From assembly GCF_003574735.1 (NCBI RefSeq), contig NZ_QORW01000005.1, positions 248,001 through 312,000 on the forward strand: a stretch of DNA of 64,000 bases, in the 5' to 3' direction. This DNA comes from Dongia deserti. GTDB lineage: Bacteria > Pseudomonadota > Alphaproteobacteria > Dongiales > Dongiaceae. This document shows, piece after piece, positions 25,736 through 33,293 of the stretch. The position numbers and the translations under genes were made by a program. The notes beneath the pieces are model-generated. The model saw nothing but the letters and a program-made list of their open reading frames with translations. It made no database searches and was not told the DNA's origin. The first letter of the stretch is position 1, and each line of letters starts with the position of its first letter.

Positions 25736-27094
25736 ATGCTACTGGAACCCAAGAAAAGCGCGCTGTTCCAACGCGACCTCGAGAATCCCGTGCCGGTCAT
25801 CGTGAAGGGTGAGGGCGCCTATCTCGTCGATGACGACGGCAAGCGCTATCTCGACGCTTCGGGCGGGCCGGCGGTTTCATGCCTCGGTCATTCGCACCCG
25901 CTGGTAATGGAGGAGATCAAGCGCCAGCTCAATTCCGTCGCCTATGCCTATTCGATGTTCTTCACCACGCCGGCAATCGAGGAGTTGTCGCAGCGCCTGG
26001 TGGCTCAGGCGCCGGCCGGTCTCACCAAGACCTTCTTCGTCGGTAGCGGCTCGGAAGCGGTGGAAGCCGCGATGAAGCTGGCACGCCAGTACTTCCTGGA
26101 GATTGGGTGGCCCTCCCGCCGCCTGTTCATCGCGCGCGAGCGCTCCTATCACGGCAACACGCTGGGCGCACTGGCGCTCGGCGGCGATGCAAACCGCCGC
26201 GCGCCCTATCAGCCTCTGCTGATGGACGTGACGCATATCGCGCCCTGCTACGAATATCGCGACCGCCGCGCTGATGAAAGCGCGGAGCAATATGGGCTCC
26301 GCGTCGCCGATGAGCTGGAGCGTGCGATCCAGCGCCTGGGCGCGGAGAATGTCGCTGCCTTCTTCTGCGAGCCCGTGGTCGGAGCTTCGCTCGGTTGCGC
26401 GCCGCCGGTACCGGGCTATCTGAAACGCCTGCGCGAGATCTGCGACCGGCACGGTGTGCTGCTGATATTCGACGAGGTGATGTGCGGCATGGGCCGCACC
26501 GGTCACATGTATGCCTGCAACGAAGATGGCGTCGCGCCGGACATCCTCACCATGGCCAAAGGACTGGGCGGCGGCTATCAGCCGATTGGCGGTCTGTTGA
26601 TCTCGCAGAAGATCTTCGACGCCATTGCCGAGGGCTCAGGCAGCTTAAAGCACGGCCATACCTATGCGGGCCACACCCTCTCGGTGGCGGCCGCGCTGGG
26701 TGTGCAGAAGGCGATTGAACAGGAGGGATTGCTGGCGCGGGTGCGGCATTTGAGCGCTTTGCTGTTCGGTCGGCTGCAGGAGCGCTTTGGTCAGCATCCG
26801 CATGTCGGAGACATCCGTGGGCGGGGCCTGTTCATCGGGCTGGAACTGGTGGCGGACCGCGACGGCAAGGCGCCGTTCGACCCGAAGACCAAGCTGTGGC
26901 AACGCGTTCGGCGCATCGGTTTCGAGGAGGGCATTGTCTGCTACCCTACCGGCGGGTGTATCGACGGCGTCCGTGGCGATCACGTCGTCCTGGCCCCGCC
27001 ATTCATTTTGGCGGACCCGCAAGTTGATGAAATTGTTGACAAACTCTCGCGCACGCTCGACCGTGCGGTGGCCGCGGCAGGGGCCGTGGAGTAG
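25736..27094 (+). CDS. class III PLP aminotransferase
   Basis: 452 residues of the aspartate-aminotransferase-fold class III: GKRYLDASGGPAVSCLGHSH, FVGSGSEAVEAAMKLARQYF for the cofactor phosphate, RERSYHGNTLGAL, the LLIFDEVMCGMGRTG aspartate, and the PLP lysine in LTMAKGLGGGYQPIGG. It resembles omega-amino-acid or diamine aminotransferases and acts on a substrate that cannot be named. It lies 14 bases after the lipoprotein gene, possibly as a read-through member of that operon. Confidence 0.85.
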   Translation: MLLEPKKSALFQRDLENPVPVIVKGEGAYLVDDDGKRYLDASGGPAVSCLGHSHPLVMEEIKRQLNSVAYAYSMFFTTPAIEELSQRLVAQAPAGLTKTFFVGSGSEAVEAAMKLARQYFLEIGWPSRRLFIARERSYHGNTLGALALGGDANRRAPYQPLLMDVTHIAPCYEYRDRRADESAEQYGLRVADELERAIQRLGAENVAAFFCEPVVGASLGCAPPVPGYLKRLREICDRHGVLLIFDEVMCGMGRTGHMYACNEDGVAPDILTMAKGLGGGYQPIGGLLISQKIFDAIAEGSGSLKHGHTYAGHTLSVAAALGVQKAIEQEGLLARVRHLSALLFGRLQERFGQHPHVGDIRGRGLFIGLELVADRDGKAPFDPKTKLWQRVRRIGFEEGIVCYPTGGCIDGVRGDHVVLAPPFILADPQVDEIVDKLSRTLDRAVAAAGAVE

Positions 27095-27173
27095 CGGATT
27101 ATTAACCCTTCTTTGTTTGACTGGGCAAACGGCGCGAAGCCAGGGAGTCGCGCCCGAATAGCGGAGCTTGCTC

Positions 27174-28280
27174 ATGGCACAATTGCTGACCGAGGCCGAC
27201 GTCAAACGGTTGATCACCAATCCAAGTGGAGAGGTGCGCGCCGAGACCGCCGTCAAGGTCGCCGAAGCATTCGAGTTGGGAGAACTATCGGCTAGCGAGC
27301 GGGCGCTTGCCGAACAGATCTTCCGCGTGATGGTGCAGGACGCCGAGGTCAAAGTCCGCGAATCCCTCGCCAGCCATCTGAAGTCGAGCGCAAATCTTCC
27401 GCACGACATCGCCCTCAAGATGGCGAAAGATGTGGAGCAGGTCGCGCTGCCCGTTCTCGAGTTCTCCAAGGTGTTGAGCGACGCCGACCTCATTGAGATC
27501 GTGCGCTCCTCCAGCGCCGAGAAGCAAACCGCGGTCGCCAAGCGCGCCGAGGTTTCCGGCAAGGTTGCCAACGCGCTCATCGATCACGGCAAGTCGAGCG
27601 GCGTAGTCGCCGCCTTGGCCGCCAACAAGGGCGCCGCGCTCGGTGATGCCGAGATGAAGAAGATTCTCGACAAGCACGGTTCGGACGCCACGGTGACCAA
27701 TTCCCTGGTCGCCCGTCCCAATCTGCCGCTCGCCTTATCCGAGCGCATCGTGAACATCGTCTCAGGCAGCCTGCGCGACTACCTGGTGCAGTGTCACTAC
27801 ATGTCGGACGAAATGGCCGCCGATCTGGTGCTGTCAGCACGCGAGAAGGCGACGATCATGCTGCTGCCCTCCGGCGCCAAGAGCACCGACGTGATCGAGT
27901 TTGCTCAGCAGCTGCACAGCGCCGGCCGCCTGTCGCCGACCTTGCTGCTGCGCGCGCTCTGCAGCGGCGACATCGCCTTTTTCGAGGCAGCCATGTCGGT
28001 GCTGTCGGGAGTTCCGATCATCAATGCCCGCCTCCTGATCCACGATCAGGGCGGGCTTGGCATGCAGTCGATCTTTCAGTACGCCCACCTGCCGCTCGAC
28101 CTGTTCCCTGCCTTCCGCGCCGCCTTCGACGTCGCGCGGGACATGGACTATGACGGCGGCGATCGCGATCGCCAGCGCTTCGCTTCCAAGGTGATCGAGC
28201 GCGTCCTGACGCGCCTCGAGCAGCTCGACCAGCGCAACGCCGAATATCTGCTCAACCGCCTGCAGCAACTGGCAGCCTAG
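27174..28280 (+). CDS. DUF2336 domain-containing protein
   Basis: 368 residues, largely helical, with HEAT-like repeats near the N-terminus (EVRAETAVKVAEAFELGELS, then VKVRESLASHLKSSANLPHD) followed by the DUF2336 body (LVARPNLPLALSERIVNIVS, YMSDEMAADLVLSAREKAT). The family is restricted mainly to alphaproteobacteria and has no proven function. GCGGAG ahead supports ATG 27174 over a TTG two codons earlier. Monocistronic; converges with tag. Confidence 0.85.
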   Translation: MAQLLTEADVKRLITNPSGEVRAETAVKVAEAFELGELSASERALAEQIFRVMVQDAEVKVRESLASHLKSSANLPHDIALKMAKDVEQVALPVLEFSKVLSDADLIEIVRSSSAEKQTAVAKRAEVSGKVANALIDHGKSSGVVAALAANKGAALGDAEMKKILDKHGSDATVTNSLVARPNLPLALSERIVNIVSGSLRDYLVQCHYMSDEMAADLVLSAREKATIMLLPSGAKSTDVIEFAQQLHSAGRLSPTLLLRALCSGDIAFFEAAMSVLSGVPIINARLLIHDQGGLGMQSIFQYAHLPLDLFPAFRAAFDVARDMDYDGGDRDRQRFASKVIERVLTRLEQLDQRNAEYLLNRLQQLAA

Positions 28281-28327
28281 CGCCGCCTGCGCGCCCCATG
28301 ACGCCGCGGTAAGCCGCGTCGGCTAGG
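28275..28327. terminator. shared convergent hairpin between DUF2336 gene and tag
   Basis: CCTAGC at the DUF2336 stop can pair with GCTAGG at the tag stop, and an inner stem CGCGG-TAAG-CCGCG strengthens it. Both stop codons lie in the outer stem. No T-run; a bidirectional termination role is plausible only. Confidence 0.35.
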
Positions 28328-28943
28328 ACGCCAGCGCTCCCGGGCGCCGGAAGCTTTTGCGCGCCCGCGCGACCTTGCTTCGGATCACGCAGTCTTCGAC
28401 ATGATCGTTGATCAGGCCCATGGCCTGCATGAACGCATAGACGGTCGTCGGCCCGACGAATTGCCAACCCCGCTTCTTGAGGTCTTTCGAAAGAGCGATC
28501 GCCTCCGCAGAGGTCGACGCGGTTTGCGGCTTCGCGTGCTGTTTTGGGTCCGGTTCGTAACCCCAGAAAAAGGCTGCCAACGAGCCTTCCTGTTTGACGA
28601 GCTCGCGGGCTCGCCGCGCATTGTTGATGACCGCCTCGATCTTGCCGCGGTGGCGGACGATCCCTTCGTCCTTCAGCAGGCGGGCTACGTCGCGCTCGGT
28701 GAAGCGCGCGATCTTGTCGAAATCGAAGCCATGGAAGGCGGCCCGGAAGTTCTCCCGCTTGGCGAGGATCGTGCGCCAGCTCAGTCCGGATTGAAAGCCC
28801 TCCAGGCACAACTTCTCGAACAGGCGCCGATCGCTGTCGACGGGAAAGCCCCATTCGATGTCGTGATAGGCCAGAAACCCCGGGGCGGCAGCGCACCAGC
28901 GACACCGTGACTTCCCATCTGGCCCCGCGATCGTTGCACTCAT
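28323..28943 (-). CDS. tag: DNA-3-methyladenine glycosylase I
   Basis: 206 residues. The Tag-specific zinc snap is visible (RCRWC near residues 13-17, YHDIEWGFPV, and a C-terminal His-Cys part in NDHVEDCVIR). GFQSGLSWRTILAKRENFRAAF and YAFMQAMGLINDH complete the family pattern. It excises 3-methyladenine from alkylated DNA in base-excision repair. Transcribed towards the DUF2336 gene; a YciI-like gene follows upstream on the same strand. Confidence 0.93.
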   Translation of the reverse strand: MSATIAGPDGKSRCRWCAAAPGFLAYHDIEWGFPVDSDRRLFEKLCLEGFQSGLSWRTILAKRENFRAAFHGFDFDKIARFTERDVARLLKDEGIVRHRGKIEAVINNARRARELVKQEGSLAAFFWGYEPDPKQHAKPQTASTSAEAIALSKDLKKRGWQFVGPTTVYAFMQAMGLINDHVEDCVIRSKVARARKSFRRPGALAS

Positions 28944-28964
28944 ATGTCAGCCCTCCTGCTTGCG

Positions 28965-29252
28965 CTAGTTGAGCAGAAACTGCAGCCGTGCATCGGCTCT
29001 TGATGGCGTGATCTCGAGGATTTCGGCCGTCACCACGTTCTCCGCCACGAAAGGATCATCGTTTACGCGGCTTTGCAGATCCGGCAGCGATGTATTGTGG
29101 GCCACAATGCCGCCACCCCGATTGGGCTGAAGGCTGCCGGCCAACAGAAACACGCCATCATCAAAACCGCGTTTGAGCCACTCTTTGTGGCCGTCCATGA
29201 ATTGGCCGGCTTTGCTGTTGTTGTCCGAAAAACTCAAAAGCACGATGAACAT
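28965..29252 (-). CDS. YciI-like protein
   Basis: 95 residues of the YCII-related ferredoxin-like fold: MFIVLLSFSDN, FMDGHKEWLKRGFDDGVFLL (the conserved His) and GGGIVAHNTSLPDLQSRVND with the conserved Asp-Pro-Phe. Members are small putative enzymes of unknown reaction. It is downstream of the MarR-type regulator on the same strand and may be controlled by it. Confidence 0.8.
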   Translation of the reverse strand: MFIVLLSFSDNNSKAGQFMDGHKEWLKRGFDDGVFLLAGSLQPNRGGGIVAHNTSLPDLQSRVNDDPFVAENVVTAEILEITPSRADARLQFLLN

Positions 29253-29307
29253 CGATTCCTTCCCCTCTCGATCTGTCCTGCGACCAGCCTGTGCCTTCTC
29301 GCCAAAA

Positions 29308-29757
29308 CTACATGATCGCTGAAAGGGCGCGGCGCAGCGCGCCTTGATTGATGCCGTCGAGCGTTTTGCGAAGTTCGGCTTGCACCCTCGCCACTTCCTT
29401 CGCGCCCGCGCTCTGACGCTCGCGGCCGAGCCGCGTCAGCGCTGCCTTCACGGTCCGGCGGTCCTGCGGGTCCTTGATGCGCCGCACTAGCCCGTCCGCC
29501 TCGAGCCGATCCATGAGCTGCGTGATGTTGGAGCGCACGCAGGTCATTTTTTTCGCGCATTCGCTCAGGCTGAGCGGCTCACCCGCTTCGACGAGATGCG
29601 TCAAAGCGCCGAACTTCGCGAGCGACAGCCCAATCGGTGTCAAGGCTTCCTCCAGGCTCTGCTCGATCGCCCGCCCCGCGTTGATCAGGGAGAACATCAG
29701 CTGACGATCGTCCTTGCCACTTATGCCGTGTTGGTTCCGCGTGTTCGGTTTATTCAT
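29308..29757 (-). CDS. MarR family transcriptional regulator
   Basis: 149 residues: winged-helix core with SLAKFGALTHLVEAGEPLSL, SECAKKMTCVRSNITQLMDR and a wing KDPQDRRTVKAALTRLG. A 12-codon upstream extension is excluded because it would cross the promoter. The -10 element ends 7 bases before this ATG, implying a leaderless transcript. A perfect 18-bp palindrome covers the -10 and the start codon, so self-repression is likely. Ligand unknown; the YciI gene downstream is a candidate target. Confidence 0.88.
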   Translation of the reverse strand: MNKPNTRNQHGISGKDDRQLMFSLINAGRAIEQSLEEALTPIGLSLAKFGALTHLVEAGEPLSLSECAKKMTCVRSNITQLMDRLEADGLVRRIKDPQDRRTVKAALTRLGRERQSAGAKEVARVQAELRKTLDGINQGALRRALSAIM

Positions 29758-29767
29758 ATATGAATAA
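29750..29767. promoter_or_regulatory. 18-bp operator palindrome over the marR start
   Basis: TTATTCATATATGAATAA is a perfect two-fold palindrome. It overlaps the -10 hexamer of the marR promoter and contains the ATG start codon. Size and position fit a MarR dimer site for autorepression. Confidence 0.7.
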
Positions 29768-29793
29768 TACAGGGATGAGCCATCGCCCGTCAA
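29764..29793 (-). promoter_or_regulatory. sigma-70 promoter of the marR gene
   Basis: TTGACG (-35, 29788-29793) and TATTAT (-10, 29764-29769), 18-base spacer, minus strand. The predicted start of transcription coincides with the A of the ATG at 29757. Confidence 0.65.
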
Positions 29794-29821
29794 GCCGACT
29801 GCAAGGCGCTGATGCGTCGTG

Positions 29822-30862
29822 CTACTGCTGCATCCTCCCCGTCACGCCCCAGCTATCGGCGACCAGGTAGCCCTGTGGATAGGGGTCGTTGGCGTCCAGG
29901 CAGTAGGTGTGGAAGCCGGTGATCCAGGCGCGGCCCTCGATGCGGGGCAGGATAGCGGGCCGGCCGGCGATCGTGGTCTGGCCGGCGATGGTGCCCTTGA
30001 AGCGCGAGCCGATGATGCTCTCGTGGTACATGTGATCGCCGACCTTCATCTGCCCGCGCGCGTGCAGGACTGCCATGCGCGCGCAAGTGCCGGTGCCCGT
30101 CGGACTGCGGTCGGAGCGCCCAGGCGCCACGATGCAGGTGTTGCGCGTCACCTTGCCGACACCTTCGAACGGGCGGTTGAGTTGCACAATCGAGACCCCG
30201 GCGATGCCGGGATTTTCCGGATGCACGACTTTCAACTGTTCACGCGCCGCCAGGCGCACCTTCTCGCCCAGCACCGCTAGGTCTCGCGCTTCGTCGGGCG
30301 TGATCGCGTAGCCGAGCTTCGCCGCATCCACGATCGCATAGAACATGCCGCCATAGGCAACGTCGAGGGTGACCGATCCGATGCCGGCGATCTCGATAGT
30401 CACATCCAGCTTGTCGACGAAGCATGGCACGTTGCCGAACTCGACCGACTGGCACTTGCCGTCGCGGCATGTGGCGACGGCCTCGACCGGACCCGCCGGC
30501 GTATCGACCGTGACCTCGGTGGCTGGTTCGCGCATCGGCACGATGCCGGTCTCCAGCGCCACGGTGACGATGCAGATGAGGTTGGAGCCCGACATCGGCA
30601 CGTATTCCGTGGGCTCCATGATGATCACGCCGAAATCGCAGTCCGGCCGCGTCGCCGGCACGATGAAATTGAGATGTCGCGCCACCGACCCGCGCGGCTC
30701 GCACATCAGCAGCTTGCGGATATGGTCGTGCGCGTGCTCCATCGTGCGCATCTTCTCGTACATCGTCGCACCCGCCGGCGGTAGCACGCCGCCAGTGATC
30801 ACATCGCCGACCTCGCCTTCGGCATGGCAGCCGACGACGGAAATGGAGCAGATGGACTGCAT
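29822..30862 (-). CDS. proline racemase/hydroxyproline epimerase superfamily protein
   Basis: 346 residues with the family layout CHAEGEVGDVI, RGSVARHLNFIVPA, then the two active-site loops. In classical racemases these are MCGHN and DRSPCGTG. Here they read VPMSGSNLICIVT and SDRSPTGTGTCARMA, so the catalytic Cys pair is replaced by Ser and Thr. It therefore probably acts as a dehydratase or epimerase on hydroxyproline-like compounds rather than as proline racemase. Its ATG directly follows the stop of the FAD dehydrogenase gene, so the two are co-transcribed and likely act in one D-amino-acid or hydroxyproline pathway. Confidence 0.85.
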   Translation of the reverse strand: MQSICSISVVGCHAEGEVGDVITGGVLPPAGATMYEKMRTMEHAHDHIRKLLMCEPRGSVARHLNFIVPATRPDCDFGVIIMEPTEYVPMSGSNLICIVTVALETGIVPMREPATEVTVDTPAGPVEAVATCRDGKCQSVEFGNVPCFVDKLDVTIEIAGIGSVTLDVAYGGMFYAIVDAAKLGYAITPDEARDLAVLGEKVRLAAREQLKVVHPENPGIAGVSIVQLNRPFEGVGKVTRNTCIVAPGRSDRSPTGTGTCARMAVLHARGQMKVGDHMYHESIIGSRFKGTIAGQTTIAGRPAILPRIEGRAWITGFHTYCLDANDPYPQGYLVADSWGVTGRMQQ

Positions 30863-32224
30863 TCAGATCACCTTGCCAGGATTGAGGATGCCCTTGGGAT
30901 CGAGCGCCGCTTTGATGCGGCGCATCACGTCGATCTCGGCTGCGGAGCGGCTGTGGTCGAGATAGGCGCGCTTCAGGGTGCCGATGCCGTGCTCGGCGGA
31001 GATGCTGCCGCCGATCCGGCGCACTTCGTCGTAGACGAGTTCGTCCATTTCATGCGCCACCTGTTCGAGCGTTTCGCCGACCCATGCCGACAAATGAATG
31101 TTGCCGTCGCCGATATGGCCATAAACGAAGAAGAGCCCGCCCGGCCAGCGCGTCGAGAGCTTCGCCTTGAGTTGATCTGCCAGCCCACCCAGCTGCGCGG
31201 TCGGCGCGCTCACGTCGAAATTGATGAGATAGGGCAGCTGGTCCAACGCTTCGCCTTCGCGGATCGTCCAGAAACTGCGCACCTCGCGCTCCGACTGTGC
31301 GATCAGCGCATCCAGCGCATCACCAGCCTCGATTGCTGCGGCGAGGCATTCCTCCAAGCGCGCGCCGTCGCGGTCCGGGTCGCTGCCCTGAAACTCGGTG
31401 AGGGCATAGAAGGGATGCGTGTCCACCATCGGCTTGGTGCCGGCCGCGGGATGGTCCGTCACATAGCGATAGAAATCCGGCCACATGGCCTCGAATGCGC
31501 TGACTTCGCCTAGCTCGCGCTGCAATCGCCGCAGCAGACGAACGGTCGCGTCATAGCCACTCGTGGCGATCAGCGCCGTGCTCTTGCAGCGCGGCCGCGG
31601 ATAGAGCCGCAGCACTACGCGGGTCACAATCCCGAGCGTTCCTTCCGAGCCGATGAAGAGCTGATTGAGATCATAGCCGGCATTGTTCTTCATCACCTTG
31701 GTGAGCGAGGTCAGGATCGTGCCGTCGGCCAGCACCGTCTCGAGGCCCAGCACCTGCGCCCGTGCCATGCCATAGCGGATGACATGGTTGCCGCCGGCGT
31801 TGGTCGCGATGTTGCCACCGATCTGACAGGAGCCGCGGGAACCGATATCGAGGGCGAGGTAGAGCCCCGCTTCCTCGGCGGCCTTCTGGGCCGTCTCTAG
31901 AGGCGTGCCGGCCAGCAGGATTATGGTCGCGCTGTCGGGATCAATTTCCTCGATGCCCCTCAGCCGCTCGAGCGAGAGCACGACTTGGCCGGCCTGCGGT
32001 GTCGCGCCACCCGCAAGGCCCGTCAATCCGCCCTGCGGTACCACGCCGAGTCCGGCCTCATGGCACAAGCTAAGCGCCGCCGATACCTCCGCGACCGAGC
32101 GGGGACGCAACACGGCAAGCGGCCTCTGCCGGTTCACGTTGGACCAATCGCAGGCGTGCTTCTCCAGCACGGCCGGCTCGGTCGAAACCATTTCGCCCAA
32201 TGAATTCAGGAGATCGAAGGACAT
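30863..32224 (-). CDS. FAD-binding oxidoreductase, GlcD/D-2-hydroxyacid dehydrogenase type
   Basis: 453 residues of the VAO/PCMH flavoprotein fold: PRSVAEVSAALSLCHEAGLG, VVPQGGLTGLAGGATP, LDIGSRGSCQIGGNIATNAG for FAD, IGSEGTLGIVTRVVLRLYP, and a C-terminal YGHIGDGNIHLSAW with the metal His and SAEHGIGTLKRAYL. Typical of D-lactate, D-2-hydroxyglutarate or glycolate dehydrogenases. ATG 32224 was chosen; a longer frame to 32266 adds an unlikely leader. It forms an operon with the racemase-like gene. Confidence 0.87.
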   Translation of the reverse strand: MSFDLLNSLGEMVSTEPAVLEKHACDWSNVNRQRPLAVLRPRSVAEVSAALSLCHEAGLGVVPQGGLTGLAGGATPQAGQVVLSLERLRGIEEIDPDSATIILLAGTPLETAQKAAEEAGLYLALDIGSRGSCQIGGNIATNAGGNHVIRYGMARAQVLGLETVLADGTILTSLTKVMKNNAGYDLNQLFIGSEGTLGIVTRVVLRLYPRPRCKSTALIATSGYDATVRLLRRLQRELGEVSAFEAMWPDFYRYVTDHPAAGTKPMVDTHPFYALTEFQGSDPDRDGARLEECLAAAIEAGDALDALIAQSEREVRSFWTIREGEALDQLPYLINFDVSAPTAQLGGLADQLKAKLSTRWPGGLFFVYGHIGDGNIHLSAWVGETLEQVAHEMDELVYDEVRRIGGSISAEHGIGTLKRAYLDHSRSAAEIDVMRRIKAALDPKGILNPGKVI

Positions 32225-32350
32225 GACGCAGCGCCACCCATGATGAGCCGCGCGCATCTTAATCATCCGAGCCTACCACGGTCGAGGTGGGGACGAATAG
32301 TCGCGCCATCTGTTTATGCACGGGAGCTTGGCGACAAGGAGTTAAAGGCG

Positions 32351-32674
32351 ATGAACATCTTCTCAAAAGTGCTGGTCGGTCTGCTTGCCGGCGCTCTGAT
32401 CGCCGGGTGTGGCACAGTCCCGACGCGAACGGGGAAGAGCAATGACCATGTGGTTGCCTACCGGTCGCAGAACGTCGAGCCGACGAGAGAACGGGAAGTC
32501 GTCTACGTGGACCGGACGCCGGTCTATCAGGAGCGGGTCTACTATCAGCGAGTGGTACCGGCCTATCGCGTGATCAGCTCAGATCCAAGTTACGCAACTG
32601 TCACCACTCGGCCAGTTTACCAGCGGACCTTCACGACCGGGCCAGTAACTCGCTACTACTATTACACTGACTAG
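32351..32674 (+). CDS. small tyrosine-rich lipoprotein 1
   Basis: 107 residues. FSKVLVGLLAGALIAGC gives a lipoprotein signal with the lipid Cys at about 18. The mature part is rich in Tyr, Arg, Val and Thr (REREVVYVDRTPVYQERVYY, then a C-terminal YYYYTD). AAGGAG upstream supports this start. First of three small tandem lipoproteins that share a VVY-x-RP-x-Y-like element. No known function; surface exposure is possible. Confidence 0.75.
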   Translation: MNIFSKVLVGLLAGALIAGCGTVPTRTGKSNDHVVAYRSQNVEPTREREVVYVDRTPVYQERVYYQRVVPAYRVISSDPSYATVTTRPVYQRTFTTGPVTRYYYYTD

Positions 32675-32684
32675 GGAGGTTGCC

Positions 32685-32930
32685 ATGAGGCTTCTTCCGC
32701 TCTTCACGCTCCTCCTTGCAGGAACTGCAGTAGTCGGATGCAGCGGGGCGCATGACGCCCTCCGCAACGAAGCCGAGGTCATGTACCGCGTGCCGGCCTA
32801 TGGGGCCACCGCAGATCGCTACGACGATGATGAGGTGGTATATGTCCGCCCATCATACCGGGCGGTGCCTGCGGCTTGTGATGATCTGATCTACGGCGGC
32901 GACGGCTACTACTACTGCGACCCTGACTGA
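32685..32930 (+). CDS. small tyrosine/aspartate-rich lipoprotein 2
   Basis: 81 residues. The signal is MRLLPLFTLLLAGTAVVGCS, with the lipid Cys at 19. The mature sequence has MYRVPAYG, DDDEVVYVRPSYRAVPA and CDDLIYGGDGYYYCDPD. It contains two extra Cys in the tail, unlike its neighbours. Clear paralogue of the next gene (shared VRPSYRAVP / TRPTYRAVP and DDLIYG). Separated from lipoprotein 1 by 10 bases with GGGAGG between. Confidence 0.75.
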   Translation: MRLLPLFTLLLAGTAVVGCSGAHDALRNEAEVMYRVPAYGATADRYDDDEVVYVRPSYRAVPAACDDLIYGGDGYYYCDPD

Positions 32931-32980
32931 AGCGCGAACCGAGTAACGCGCTGCCACTATTCTGACTAAAGGAGCTTGCC

Positions 32981-33247
32981 ATGAAGCTGCTTGCGCTTCT
33001 GACACTCGTCATTACCGGAACAACCGTGGCCGCATGTGGCGGTACCAGGTCCGACCGCAATTATGATCATGATGTCGTGTATCGCACGCCTTCTTATGAA
33101 GACCGCTACTATGTCGACGATGATGACGACGAGAGGGTGGTCTATACCCGCCCGACGTATCGGGCAGTCCCCGTCGATCGCGATGATCTGATCTACGGCG
33201 ACGGCGGTTATTACTACTACTACGACCGCGACTACGACCACGATTAG
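32981..33247 (+). CDS. small tyrosine/aspartate-rich lipoprotein 3
   Basis: 88 residues. The lipobox lies in VITGTTVAACGG. The mature part is very acidic and Tyr-rich (VYRTPSYEDRYYVDDDDDER, VVYTRPTYRAVPVDRDDLIY, then YYYYYDRDYDHD). The His/Asp/Tyr-dense tail could bind metal or surface polymer, but that is speculation. GGAG lies eight bases before the ATG. Last of the tandem set; a terminator follows. Confidence 0.75.
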   Translation: MKLLALLTLVITGTTVAACGGTRSDRNYDHDVVYRTPSYEDRYYVDDDDDERVVYTRPTYRAVPVDRDDLIYGDGGYYYYYDRDYDHD

Positions 33248-33253
33248 GAGAGA

Positions 33254-33279
33254 GCGGGAAGCAAAGTGCTTCCCGCTTT
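33254..33279. terminator. terminator after the lipoprotein array
   Basis: GCGGGAAGC-AAAGT-GCTTCCCGC (33254-33276) followed by TTTC. It lies between the convergent lipoprotein array and acyl-CoA dehydrogenase gene and may serve both strands. Confidence 0.65.
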
Positions 33280-33293
33280 CGCCTCTATGGGCC

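Noticed and set aside
29758-29793. Longer N-terminus for the MarR regulator
   Set aside because: The extension would be translated from bases upstream of the predicted transcription start and overlaps the -35 and -10 boxes.
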